Source: Styela clava
Taxonomy: Eukaryota; Chordata; Ascidiacea; Stolidobranchia; Styelidae
Direction: 5' to 3'
NCBI RefSeq assembly: GCF_964204865.1
Contig: NC_135257.1
Coordinates: forward strand, 5,478,151 to 5,542,150
DNA: 64,000 nucleotides
Notes under the pieces: model-generated
The model's input: only the letters and a program-made list of their open reading frames with translations
Databases searched by the model: none
What the model was told of the DNA's origin: nothing
Program-made: the position numbers and the translations under genes
Part shown: positions 21,392-32,491 of the stretch, piece after piece
Position numbering within the stretch: the first letter of the stretch is position 1
Layout: every line of letters starts with the position of its first letter

Positions 21392-24300
21392 GTGTATGCT
21401 TTTTATTCACTTATTCAATACGATTCAATGTCTACTGTCCATGATGTACCTATATATTGTTCCGAAATGAACTGGGAATCTAACAATTTACATCATCATG
21501 TTAGTACAACTCACTGTCGATACCTCGAGTTAAACGAGATCAGTGAGGTCTCATCTAGATCTCTACCATCTGACCTTATTTTGGTACACTTCAACATCAG
21601 ATCTCTACCAAAATACATTGACCGCTTAGTCGAATTGACATCAAATTTTCACTATCTCCCACATATTATTGCGCTAAGCGAGACAAGAATTAAAGCTGGG
21701 GGAATGGCCGAAAATGTCGACATCCCAGGATATAACTTTTTATATGTTCCTACTCCTACCCAAGCTGGTGGTGTAGGTTTTTATCTTAAAAGCAACTTAG
21801 ATTACCAGGTGATCCAAGAATTTGATTTAGGATTTCCAAATTGTGAGGACTTGTGGGTAGAGATCAAACTTAACTCGAACAACCAGAGATTTGTAGTTGG
21901 TGTCATTTACAAACACCCCAAATGTAATATACCCTCATTTTCTGGAGCAATGGCTCTTGTTTTCGAGAAGCTGGCAATGGCGAAAAAGAGGTTTGTAATA
22001 TTAGGTGACTTCAACATCAACCTACTTGACACCCATGACAATCCCACTGCTAAATATTTGGACATGCTTATGTCCTATTTCGTATTGCCTGTGATTACAA
22101 AACCAACTAGAGTCACATCATCCACCCACACCCTCATAGATCATATCTATACAAATAACATAGGTAATGTCTCTTCATCATTTATTTTGCTTAGTGATAT
22201 TACTGACCATTTTCCTGTAATTTGTACAATCTCTGGTTTAAATGTTTCTTCCAAGACAAAAACTCGGATGAAGCGCGATTTGACAAAATTTTGTAGCGAC
22301 TCTTTCAGATCTGAGGGCGAGTCGATGTGTAACAACTACATTGATACCGCTCTCTGTAAAGCAAATTTTAATTTATCTTTCGATTCTTTCCTTGGCCAAT
22401 TGAAATGGTTAATCAACAAACATGCCCCACTTCGACTTGCATCACGTCGAGAAAATAAATTGTACTTGAAGCCTTGGATAACTAGGGGGATTCGCAAGTC
22501 CATCAAACACAAAAATCAAATGTTCAAAAAAAAATTTCTAAAAGGAAATTTACTTGAGCGTCTTTACTTTAAAAAATATAAAAATATCTTAAATCATTTG
22601 CAGAGAAAATCAAAACAATTGTATTACCATAAAATCCTCAAAAACAACCGAGGTGATGTAAAACACACTTGGAAGACTATAAATGAAATTATCAAAATCA
22701 AGTCCAGAGATGATACCCCCATCTCAGAATTGAAACTCGATAATGGTACTACAGTCAGAGACCCTGTCATGGTGGCTAGCGAATTCAATAAATTTTTCTC
22801 AACAGTGGGGAAGAAGCTTGCAGATAAACTACCTCATAGCTCAAAATCATTCGCGTACTTCTTGGGTGCTCCTCTGCAAAGCTCTTTCTTTCTTGAAGTA
22901 ACTACTCCTGCAGAGGTCCTCCAAATGATATTGAATCTAAAAAAAGGAAAAGCAATTGGGCCTGATGGTATTCCATCACACTTCCTAAAAATAGTTGCTG
23001 ATATCCTATCACCAGTGCTCAGTCATTTTTTCAATTTTTCATTCAAATTGGGTATTTTCCCTTCCTCTTTAAAAGTTGCTAGAGTGAAACCAATTTTCAA
23101 AAGTGGTAAGCATAATGACCCTTCAAATTACCGACCAATCTCCATCCTCTCCTCTATTGCCATTATCTTAGAAAAACTTTTACATAGCAGATTGATCAAT
23201 TTTTGTACAAAATTCAACCTGATCAATAAACGTCAATTTGGATTTCAAACCAATAATTCCACCAGTCATGCTATTTTAGATCTAACATCATTTATTTATG
23301 ATAAAATTGACAAAGGCGAATTTGTCTGCTGTATTTTTCTCGATTTAAAAAAAGCCTTTGACACTGTCAACCATAGTATTCTTTCCCAAAAACTGAGACA
23401 CTATGGCTTTCGAGGTGCTACAGGCAAACTATTAAGCAATTACCTTTCGGGTCGATTCCAATATGTGGAGGTGGATTCTCAGCAGTCTCCGATGTTGCCC
23501 ATTCATCACGGAATTCCTCAAGGTAGTGTGTTAGGTCCTCTTGGTTTCTTAATTTACATAAATGATCTGTCTAACTGCTCCAATTTCTTGAGCAAATTGT
23601 TTGCTGATGATGCTTGCCTGCTCTACAGTGCAAAAGATCCGAGTATTCTCCAAGACAAGGTGAACACTGAAATGAATAAAGTATATGATTGGATGACTTC
23701 CAATCCAAAGTCATGTTATTCGGCCAAAAATCTCTAGCCAGACATGCGAACATCTCAATCAAAATTACAGGTATCCCTCTTGAAATTGTTCACTCTTATA
23801 AATACCTTGGCCTCACTATTGACAATCAATTAAAATGGAACTTTCATACCAATGAATTGCATAAGAAATTGTCAAGATCAGTCGGGATCCTAGGGAAGTT
23901 AAGGCATTATGTAAACGACTCGACTCTGCGAACAGTATATTTGGCTCTTTTTCAATGTCATATCCAATATGCCTTAGCTGCATGGGGTTCCGCTACCAAA
24001 ACAAACTTGAATAAATTAGAGATTTTACAAAATAGGGCTGTTAGAATTCTCTGTAGGGCATCTATTCGTTCTAACCTGAATATCCTATACCACAAGACCA
24101 GGGTTCTAAAATTGTCCGACATCTATAAACTAGAGATTTCTAAACTTATGCACCAATTTAACAACAACCAATTGCCCCCAGCTTTTGCTGACTATTTCGT
24201 CATGCTTAGTAACGTGCATGAGCATAATACACGCTCATCGACTAAATCCAATTTATTTGTCCCTCGATTTTCATCAAGCAAATGCCAAAACTCCTTGAAA

Positions 24301-24429
24301 TACAGGGGAGTTGTAATTTGGAATAGCATAGGTCAAAGCCTTCGTCATTCATCTTATGACACCTTTAAATTTAAATACAAAAAATTCATGCTTTCCCTTT
24401 ACCATTCTGCTGCCTTTTCATCCGATTAA
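21392..24429 (+). pseudogene. LINE ORF2 (endonuclease and reverse transcriptase), CR1/Jockey group, one frame break
   Basis: The first frame (21,392-23,737) has an apurinic endonuclease domain (FNIRSLP, GDFNINLLD, SDITDHFPV) and a reverse transcriptase with NYRPISILS, KAFDTVNHS, GIPQGSVLGPL and the catalytic FADD near residue 736. At about 23,700 a small out-of-frame deletion joins WMTSNP to another frame; the correct continuation, QSKVMLFG then KYLGLTIDN, runs to 24,429. Apart from this break both ORFs are intact, so the copy is young. ATG at 21,392 or 21,428 could start it. The domain order and RT motifs place it in the CR1/L2/Jockey-like LINEs; the family within that group is not resolved. 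Confidence 0.88.
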
Positions 24430-25097
24430 AGTGGATCCAGAACTTTCTTCGCCATTGCCAGCTCCACTGTCGACTTGATCCAGTGATCCAGAGTACCTGA
24501 AATATATAATTTTGGAATTTATCGTGTAATCAAACAAATATTTTTACCTATGTATGTTACATGGACCCAGCCTTACAAAAAGTATTTACTGTATTTTTAA
24601 TTTCACCCAATATATCAAAGGGCGAGCTTTTGCTAAAATATTGACCTAAATCAAAAATTTTAAGTATCATTCTCTTATTAAATGACAATTGTCCTGCTAT
24701 ATGCATTTACAATCAGTCATGCTTCCAATGCAAAGCTCATATTGTCTTTTCTGACCACGACCTCTTTATTACCTATTTACTACTATGAATTGTTTCTTTT
24801 TACATATTTGATTCATCTCTGATTGACCCACTGTGTGAATGAGAGGATATCATGTAAGAAGAAACCATGCATAGTTCATGCACTGTGATGTCATGTAATA
24901 TAGTCAGTTATATATTGGTAATATTTGAGCCTGATCTAAGTTACTAAGATCTTGGTCACTGGCACCCTTAATAACATCATTTTAATGTTAAACCATATTC
25001 GATTGTAAATTTTTTTTTTTTTTTTTTTTTTTTTCATCTTTGTACATTTGGCATCGTTATGTCATAAACTGACTGACATTAGATTTTTATCAATCTA
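24430..25097. other. LINE 3' UTR and flank, with a T25 run
   Basis: Non-coding stretch after the LINE ORF2 stop. A run of 25 T occurs at 25,010-25,034, about 60 bp before the pogo-like element begins. The LINE 3' terminus could not be fixed because no target duplication was seen. Confidence 0.4.
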
Positions 25098-25825
25098 GGG
25101 TGGTGCAGCCAGTTTGCGGACGATTTCATTCAAACCACTATAAAATAAAAACCAATATTTCTAACCCGGTAATTTTTTCACTGTATGTTCATTGGCATTT
25201 ATTCTACACGCTACAACTCGAATTAACTTTCTACGACCAGGGGTTAAAGCTATACAAACCACCAAAGTACGACACTCAGAAGACGAAATTGCGACCGAAC
25301 GACCAGCGTGCGACCACGGATTTCGAGCCTTAAACATCGTTTCGGCTGCGTCGAGACTACAACATATGCAGTCATGCGTGGAAAAACTGGACTTTTAATT
25401 GCATTTTTGACCGTCATATATTTTAACAACACGGTTATTTCGACAACCCACATGTTTTTGAATATACGTGCCGCGATTTAGCCTTCAATAGTGGCATCAA
25501 AACAATAAAATAGCATAACCCTTAACCGTCCTTGAAACAATAAAATTTTACTAAATGACTTTGTTGCTTTCGACGCAAACAGCAATTTTTACCTAATATT
25601 TTCAACAAAATTGCCATTGTGTTCACTTCTCATCAAAAGTTATATGTGATATTTTCAAGTTTCTGCCTTATATGTTAGAAACATTACCCTTTTGCGTATT
25701 TCGTACATCACTGGCAATTTTTAAAGACTATGTTTTGATTTAAACTATGACCATATTTTTGTGTACTGGTAGATAAAATGTTGCTTAGAGAATATAAGAC
25801 ACACAATCAATTCCAACAACAATTT

Positions 25826-25831
25826 TTTATT
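25826..25831 (-). terminator. Polyadenylation signal AATAAA of the pogo-like transposase
   Basis: AATAAA on the minus strand, 26 nt downstream of the transposase TAG stop. Confidence 0.6.
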
Positions 25832-25856
25832 ACTCACATAGTCGCAGTAAAATATT

Positions 25857-28317
25857 CTATATGGCAGAAATACATTTGCAGCAAAACCAACGAAGTCCCT
25901 CTACTGCTGATGCGCTTAAATGCGGATTCAGCTCTGTGCAGTGCAGATGGAACCACTTATCGCACTGATCGCACGCAATCCAGCGTGGTTCATCAGGCCC
26001 ACCATTGAACTGCACCTTACATACATTGCAATCTTCCTTCTTTTTTTCTTTTTGTTTTATAGACAAATTTCGTCTCCTTTTCAGAGGTTTGACCTTTTCT
26101 AAACTCATATTTTTCTGTTTTTCTAATCTTTGAATTTTGCTTATCTCTTTTCTGTCTGCCCTTTTCCTTTTTTGTTCCTCAGCTAGCCTTTTTTTCTCGA
26201 TTGAATCTTTCAACTCCGTTACAGCTCGATCAGATGACAAATTATATAGTGGCATATTTTTGTAATTTTTCACGGGCCTTTTCTTTTCTGGTATTTTAAA
26301 CAACTCTTTTCTAGCCAAATTTGTCGAATCCGTATTAACACAAAAACTTCTTATTTCTCTTTTTCTATTTTCTAGTTCTTTCAAAGTCTCCAACTTCAGG
26401 TGTCTCCATGCGATATATACCCCACTGCCTTCTATGTCTCCACACTCTAACTTCTTTTCAAACAGTGTCTTTTCATCTCTATTCATACCCCTTTCCAACG
26501 CCTCTAAAGCTCTCCTGCACTTAGAATCAATTGGTGACAGACTCTCGTACATTTTGGAAGCCGGGGATGCTAAAGCACTTGTAATTTGATCATTTAGATT
26601 TAGCTCAACAACATCTGATGTATTACAACCAGGATCGGGTGATCGAGATGTAGATGGCTGGTCATCCAATATATCAGACATATTCAAAGTGATAAGTGCG
26701 TCTTCAGGCTGTTCGTCGTCAAATAAAAGTAAATCCAAGTACGACACATCATGATCTAGTTCATTCGACGCCAACATGCTTTTAGTCGGGAATTCTATAT
26801 TTCCACCTTCAATAAACTTTGGGTCAGCAAGCGACATTGGGGCCATGTCGAGATTATCGAAGACAGGTTCTACGTCAGTAATCGCAGAGCCATTCGCTTC
26901 CCATATCTGTTGTTGAGAATTAGCGTGGGCCGGGGGCTTTGGGGATTTTGACATTGATGGTTCATCGTCAACAAATATGGTGGACGGTAATGCTTTTTCC
27001 AAATCCACAGCTCCAATATTTGGAGGCCAGACGCCACATGATTTGAATGAATTTACTATCACATCCAAGCATGAGGTTCGTAAGTACGCCTGGGTAAAAA
27101 CTCGACCAAACGTGTACTTATCAACCACACACTGCTCTTTTCCAAAAAAAGAATCACAACAGCGACTCCAATTTCCTTTGAAAGGGCCATAAAATCCTTT
27201 GTCCAGTGGCTGCAGAATATGTGTAGTGTGGGCAGGCAAACAGTAGAGAATGATATTATTTTCTCGGGCTAACGTGCTTGTGCGAAAATCTTTGTGGGAC
27301 GTGTGACCATCAAGAAGAAGTACGACGGCCCCCCTTGTTGACTTGTTAGGTAAATTAGGTATGAATAGTTGTTCCATCCAGTCATAGAATGAATCTTTAG
27401 TCATCCAGCCCTTATCAGTCACATGACATCTGCTGCCATCGGGAAAATCCAGTGCATGAGACGGATTCATACGCTTGCCGGGGAAAAGTATGTAGGGCGG
27501 AAGGATGTTACCGCTGGCGCTGATGCAAATCAGCACCGTGATTTGAGTTTTATTGCTGCTGGTGATGTTATAGCAGGTTTTCATCCCTCTGCCAGCCACG
27601 ACTTTTTTACCGGCTTTCGTTTGAAAAGAAAATCCGGTTTCGTCGCAGTTGTATATACTACTTCCGTTCGTGATGTTGTTTTCCTCTAACATTGCCGTGT
27701 ACTTTTCCATCCAACTGCTCACCTTTTTTTCCGAACAAGCCATGGCTCGCGCCACCTCCAATTTTTCCGTTGTCATGGTTTTCAGGTCCGGGTTCCGCGA
27801 CAAGAATCCGCACCACCAGGAGTCACTTGGGAGATTATTCCTAAAATACCGCACACGCTTTCCCGACAGATCTAGCATGTTTTTTACCGTTTGAAGCACC
27901 TGAAAAAGGTAATTATTTGAAAAAATGCTATCACTCAGATTTGGTGTAGATTAGGATATGTCTCACGTCTCTCTTGCCCATCCCGAGTCCACGCTTGGCC
28001 ATGTCCTTCAAAAATGTTTTCAGCGACTCTTCCTCTTCGGATGATAAAGCAGTGGGGGGCCCACGTTTAGGCATTACATCCAATGACCTTTTTCCTTGAA
28101 AATGTAAGATATGACGCCGTTACTATGATAAATTGGAATGATTTGTAATAAAAAAAATATACATACCTGTTATACGATCGGTCAAAGTAGATTTGGGGAT
28201 TCCGTAACGCTCTGCTGCTTCGCGATGAGACATTTTTTTTTCAGTAATGGCTTTTAAAGCTTCTTTCAAATTTTCCTTCGTGTACTTCATTTTACGTTTT
28301 GTAATGTGTCCAGGCAT
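25857..28317 (-). CDS. Pogo-like transposase with N-terminal psq and CENP-B helix-turn-helices and a C-terminal PHD finger, 773 aa
   Basis: Cut-and-paste transposase. Exons are 28167-28317 (ATG at 28317), 27967-28094 and 25857-27899, with GT-AG borders and matching phases. Exon 1 holds a pipsqueak-type helix-turn-helix (SHREAAERYGIPKSTLTDRI). Exons 2-3 hold a CENP-B-type DNA-binding domain (GPPTALSSEEEESLKTFLKD ... WWCGFLSRNPDL). The DDE_1 core follows: first Asp in YNCDETGF, second in VLLLDGHTSH, third in HILQPLDKG, so the triad is complete. After an acidic, Ser-rich linker and a Lys/Arg-rich helix there is a C-terminal PHD finger (CNVC, CDQCDKWFHLHC, WFCCKC) with the full Cys4-His-Cys3 set. 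No stop or frameshift interrupts the spliced frame. The DNA-binding and DDE parts are standard for pogo; the PHD suggests chromatin recognition, which is inference. Confidence 0.92.
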
Positions 28318-29191
28318 TTTTTTAATTTAATATATCTGTACGGAAGAAAAACTAACGAAGTTCATAAAATTTCATTTTTTTTTTCATTTCGGCCAACAGG
28401 ATGGATGTTTCCGTGACCCTTGACCCCATAAAAATTCTCTTTAATTTTTGGAAGCACTACTAAAAACTGACAAATAAAAATCTCTCTCTTTGAATAGCAC
28501 GCATAACTACGAAAGCGAGGCAATGTTTACAACCATGCATGTATATCTGCCTGGCCCGCTGCACTAATTCAGTCATACTCACCTCGTGTCAATTTATCAA
28601 TAAATGTTGCTTAGGCCAGGAATATTCTGACAATTAAACTTCTACGCGTTGATTCTAATAAGTTAAAGGACGAACTGTTAACTCAACCTTTTAGAACATA
28701 ACCCGTCAAATTACAAACGAAGCACCGCATGGCAGCAGTCAAACACACAAAAACATGGTGGTCGCAAATTGGCTGCCGAATATATTATCGACTTATTGGG
28801 AATGCGCACCCCCCCATTCCCCCCCCCCCCCCCCCTTTTGATGTAGCAACGTGAAATTTTGAAGATGGTTAAATAAACCACAACTCCACTCACCTGCCAA
28901 TTTTCATGTTTTTATCTATCATATTTCTATAGATTTTCAAGCTATTCCAAAGGGACGATGGGTAGTTGGCAACATGAAAAAATAGTCCGTTTTTTTTCTT
29001 CGGTCGGTTTTTCGGTCGTAACTTTTTTGTTTGTGGCCGCATTTTAGTGTAATTTCGCAGAGCTACGAGGGATAAGTGGGCGATAGCGTGTGAGAAATAT
29101 CGTCGCGGTCCGTTAATTTTTTCGGCATTAATTAAATCGATGAAGTTGATGACCGCAAATAGGTCGTGTCCGCAAAGTGGGTAAGCCACCC
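28318..29191. other. 5' region of the pogo-like element, with a C17 run
   Basis: Holds the putative promoter and 5' leader of the transposase up to the right inverted repeat. A run of 17 C occurs at 28,819-28,835, preceded by C7. No ORF with recognisable domains. Confidence 0.5.
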
Positions 29192-29192
29192 T

Positions 29193-29882
29193 ACCTACCT
29201 TTGCTTTTTCCATGTTCTGTATGAAGTGGTTAGTTCCACATGAAATTTAATCCTACCTTGATCTTGTAGAATACCATTTATTCATTGATCATGTGCCTTC
29301 CAGTTACACACTGAAGTTCAATTTTCTTACCATAAAAGGTTAAATTATTTATGACTACCGGTACTACAGTTGCATGCATACCATACTACTGGTAGGCTTC
29401 CTGTTCGTGAAACTTCATTTTTACCATTGATACCTAAACAACTGTAGACCTGCACCATACAATGTTCTACATACGACCACAGTCACTTCACAATGGTACC
29501 ATTGTTACTTTGCAGCTATCGTCATGGCTACTTAGATAATTGGTGCACGGAGTCGTTTCTTGTTTTGTTGTTGTTGAAACGCGAGATTACTGGGCATACC
29601 TGGTTGGAATGCCTTGACGTATTTATATTTATTTTCAAATTAACGTATATATGATACTGTATATACACAGTTCGACTTTTTTTGTTTTGTTATTATTTCC
29701 TTGTTAGACTTGCTTATGGGTGCCGCTGCTCGATAACCAAATTTGGTTTCTCGCGGCTCCCCTCACCCTGAAATGCCTTTTTATTTATTTATTGCAATTT
29801 GTATATCAAGTGTGCATTTAGTATGGTGAGAAAATAAACTACTGATTACTGATTCTTTTGTATTAACATGTTTTTGTTTTAG
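29193..29882. other. MULE shell interior between the pogo end and the transposase exon
   Basis: No coding frame was recognised. The part at 29,690-29,860 ends in gagaaaataaactactgattactgattc-like A-rich repeats, reminiscent of a LINE or SINE 3' tail. It is bounded on the right by a tttttgttttag acceptor. Confidence 0.35.
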
Positions 29883-30289
29883 GGACGCTGGAACAAGAGA
29901 CCTGATCAAGCATGCCATGGCGCAGTGCTATATACCAGCTATGTTTATTACGTCCATATTCAAATCACTGAACGAAAAGATGCAAACTCAAGATCTTCGC
30001 CGAATATTTTCAAAACACATGGCTATACAACAGTGTCTGGACTCCCAATGATTGGTCAGTATTCGACGTAGAAATAAGAACCAACAATCATCTGGAAGGT
30101 TGGCACCGCCATTTTAACAGTATAACTCGGAAAAATATGCCTTTTTACAGTTTAATCTCAACAATGTACGAGGTAAGTATAGGGATAGAGGCGGACGTTG
30201 TGGGGCGTGTCAACGGCAGGTATGCGGAAGCCAACGAGAGGGTGCAACGTGTCTGGGAACAGAACAAGGAAAGAGAGTTATCAGTCTAA
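29883..30289 (+). pseudogene. MULE-like transposase, C-terminal exon with a frameshift
   Basis: Opens after gtttttgttttag. The first frame reads AGTRDLIKHAMAQCYIPAMF and on to SLNEKM. At about 29,975 the coding sense moves to another frame, open 29,972-30,289, reading AEYFQNTW, then RTNNHLEGWH and an ERVQRVWEQN helix before TAA. The RTNN-x-EGWH signature near the C-terminus is typical of animal MULE transposases. Upstream exons with the DDE core were not found and may have been removed or separated by the pogo insertion. It ends 126 bp before the right inverted repeat. Confidence 0.7.
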
Positions 30290-30414
30290 CTTCGCTAACG
30301 TTACTCCAATTTCGTCTGTAGACTGTATTTGTATTCGTACAACATGATCAAAATAAGCCACTTATACAAATAAAAATGCTTTCTAGAGCATATTTATGTG
30401 TTTTTCTCAACACT

Positions 30415-30544
30415 TGAGCACTAAAAATATCAAAAACGCATTTCTATAGACCTAAAACACCACCGTAGAAAATGTCAAAAGACGGACAACTCACCAGGCC
30501 TCCAGGTAGTCGAGTTGTCCGTGTAGTCGAGTTGTCCGCCTCCC
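30415..30544 (-). repeat. Right terminal inverted repeat of the MULE-like shell
   Basis: Mirror of 16,550-16,690. It begins ctaaaaatatcaaaaacgc and ends gagttgtccgcctccc, followed by the target duplication TCTTTGAT. Confidence 0.85.
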
Positions 30545-31056
30545 TCTTTGATTACCGGAACGGACCCTAAATAATCGAAACGGAGCAGAATTTCCACGTA
30601 AACCTACCGGAACGGACATGTAGCTAACTTTAAATAGGTATTACTATTTTATACACTTCTATGTCATTTTCAGCTAAATCACAAGCGAGCAGATGTAAAC
30701 AAACATTCTCCGCTGAAAAGTCGCTCAGACAACTTTGGACGCGTTCCGCACAGGTTGCTGGCGGTTTAGGCAGATCTTTGTGCTTTTTTCGCTTTTTGTT
30801 TTCTTCACAGGGCTGCGAGAATTAGAAAGCGGTAATACTGTACCGGTATGTTACTTGTTGCAAATCACGTTCACGAAATCTTTATATCTATACTAAAAGG
30901 CTCTACCCGTTGCAGGCACCTTACAGGTACGGTACCGTACAGGTCAACCAACTGCTATTTCGAACCAAAAAATAGTAGACAGAAGAATTCACCTTCGATA
31001 CGATGTTGCATTTTTATTAAACAGAATCTACTAGTGAATTATTTTTGGAGACTAAC

Positions 31057-31668
31057 TATGTGTAAACGCTGCGCATATGGTATTTGTCGGTCTGACAACC
31101 TGTACCGGTACGGTATCCCTGCCGTTCAAATGGAGTAAGATTTGTGCTATTTCCGAAGCCACATATTGACCACTAAAAAGCAATGAGGTGGATGAAGGAA
31201 TGCAACAGGCCTCACAGTCAATTCAATCTAGGAAAAATCACCAGGAATACATACGTGTGTACCAAGGTAGGCCAACATTAATGTTGTTTTCGATACCTAT
31301 GATATATTCAATATGTTAATTCTTATATGAAATAAATTTTCATACAAGCAATGCGTTCCATCATGCATTTTCATGGAGGCAATGAACCAACTGATGAATA
31401 CCCTGACCCTATAACGATTCTTATCGCCCAACAAAAAGGCACCATCAAATTGTGAGGTAAGGATCACTTATACCATAATTTAACTTTGGATCATAATTTA
31501 ACAGGATCTATCACCAGATACTTCATTTGATACAGCGATGTGCGAATCTGACGAAAGTGAGAAAGGATTGTCAGGGGTCCAACCAGATCTGCCCCCAGAC
31601 TCTTTAGTTGAAATTACCTCAATTACCACTGAAGAAAATGACAGCGCTTTGTCAGACAGCAGAAAATT
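31057..31668 (+). pseudogene. THAP-like (C2CH) zinc-finger gene remnant, transposon-type
   Basis: Fragments in order are MCKRCAYGICRSDNLYRY (31,057), then in a shifted frame RFVLFPKPHIDH, a TAA stop, AMRWMKECNRPHSQFNLGK and TYVCTK at a gtaggc donor, then HFHGGNEPTDEYPDPI near 31,371. This order (C-x4-C, FPKP, W-x3-C, C-x2-HF-x-GG-x2-PT) is that of THAP-like fingers of transposon-related proteins. Decay marks are a frameshift at about 31,134, the TAA, loss of AG before the HFHGG exon, and TGA after its end. An acidic exon-like block with gtaagc donor (31,505-31,668) follows on the same strand. A Cys-rich frame at about 32,035-32,132 may be a further piece. Confidence 0.55.
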
Positions 31669-31680
31669 GTAAGCAAGCAT

Positions 31681-31879
31681 CATCATCATTTTATTTTGGT
31701 TCTCTGGCATAAAACAACACAAAAAGTCAACATGCAAACAAAATGCAGAAAAAACTGGTAGTCGAGCATAACCTAAAATAGATTTTAAAAAGTACACGGC
31801 TACCTACCAGAAAAAGAAATAATAATAATAAAAGGGCACGGAAGAATTAACAAGATTCAGAATCGGGCAACACTTTTAA
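31681..31879. repeat. Short interspersed repeat, copy 2 of a pair
   Basis: Direct counterpart of 14,103-14,296, starting immediately after the acidic exon-like block. Confidence 0.5.
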
Positions 31880-32143
31880 CATAATTCAAAATGAGAAAAC
31901 ACATACTTCTTCCGTCATTGGTGTCATATTTGCTAACTGTAAAAATGATGAATGAAGAAGGAAAATTAATATTGAAGACTTGTGACTTCATGCAGAATCT
32001 TCTACAATCCATTGGTAATAAAATGATGTTACTTTATGGGAGGATGCTTTGCATGTATGCCATGTCCAGTGTGACCCTGGTGATTGCAATATAATTTTTT
32101 GTGCGGACTGCAAAGTCACACCAAGCTGCTCCTGATACCAGAA

Positions 32144-32491
32144 GTTAGGATAGGATAGGATTTACATATTTATCCCGGGGGAGAGGAAAGCCGATAAGAC
32201 GGCTTATCCATATGGCTTACCACGGCCTCTCGTCCGGTTACCATTCCAAGTCGGGTATGGGATTAGTTTTACTGTATTGTTTGTTTTCGGAAGCATAGAC
32301 TTGGTGGTGGAGGAAGCCGTAACCGACCAGCGGTTACGTGAACCACCCAACGACGGCGAGGAGTCCAGCAATCCTCTCGCACATAACCATCCCTGCATGG
32401 GATTCGAACCTGCGAACCCACGCAGAGTAGTTAGAGGTGCGGTGGCGAGCGTATTCCTAACGCTTAGCCCGTTGAGCCACACCGCCGCGCC
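32144..32491 (-). mobile_element. tRNA-derived SINE, copy 1
   Basis: Read on the minus strand, the head (from 32,491) carries an A box TGGCTCAACGGG and a perfect B box GGTTCGAATCC at tRNA spacing, followed by a about 240-bp body and a tail of (ATCCTA)n with three units. It matches the copy at 33,740-34,081 at nearly every position. It is a SINE, not a functional tRNA gene, because the acceptor stem does not close. Confidence 0.85.

Larger units (their letters stand above)
25098..29191 (-). mobile_element. Complete pogo-like (Tc1/mariner superfamily) transposon
   Basis: The left end begins GGGTGGTGCAGCCAG and continues TTTGCGGAC. The right end, read inward on the minus strand, begins GGGTGGCTTACCCAC and continues TTTGCGGAC, giving inverted repeats of about 25 bp with five mismatches. 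The dinucleotide TA flanks both sides (25,096-25,097 and 29,192-29,193), as expected for this superfamily. The 4.1-kb body holds one spliced transposase gene on the minus strand with intact frame and a polyadenylation signal, so the copy may be autonomous. It sits inside the MULE-like shell. Confidence 0.9.
16550..30544. mobile_element. MULE-like DNA transposon (outer shell of a 14-kb nest)
   Basis: The left end is GGCTGACGGACAACTCGAC. The right end, read inward on the minus strand, is GGGAGGCGGACAACTCGAC. Inverted similarity continues inward for about 130-140 bp to 16,690 and 30,415. The octamer TCTTTGAT flanks both ends directly (16,542-16,549 and 30,545-30,552), the 8-9-bp duplication expected of Mutator-like elements. 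The right part carries a MULE transposase C-terminus reading toward the right end. The left part carries a PHD-finger frame reading toward the left end. Later insertions expanded the interior: a foldback element (17.0-20.0 kb), a LINE (20.3-24.4 kb) and a pogo-like element (25.1-29.2 kb). Both host coding parts are broken, so the shell is not autonomous. Confidence 0.8.

Noticed and set aside
25010..25034. T25 run as the poly(A) tail of a minus-strand retroposon
   Set aside because: No retroposon body was found on its right before the pogo end, and no target duplication was seen.
32391..32491. Functional tRNA gene from the A and B boxes
   Set aside because: The acceptor stem does not pair and the same sequence recurs as the head of a second SINE copy.
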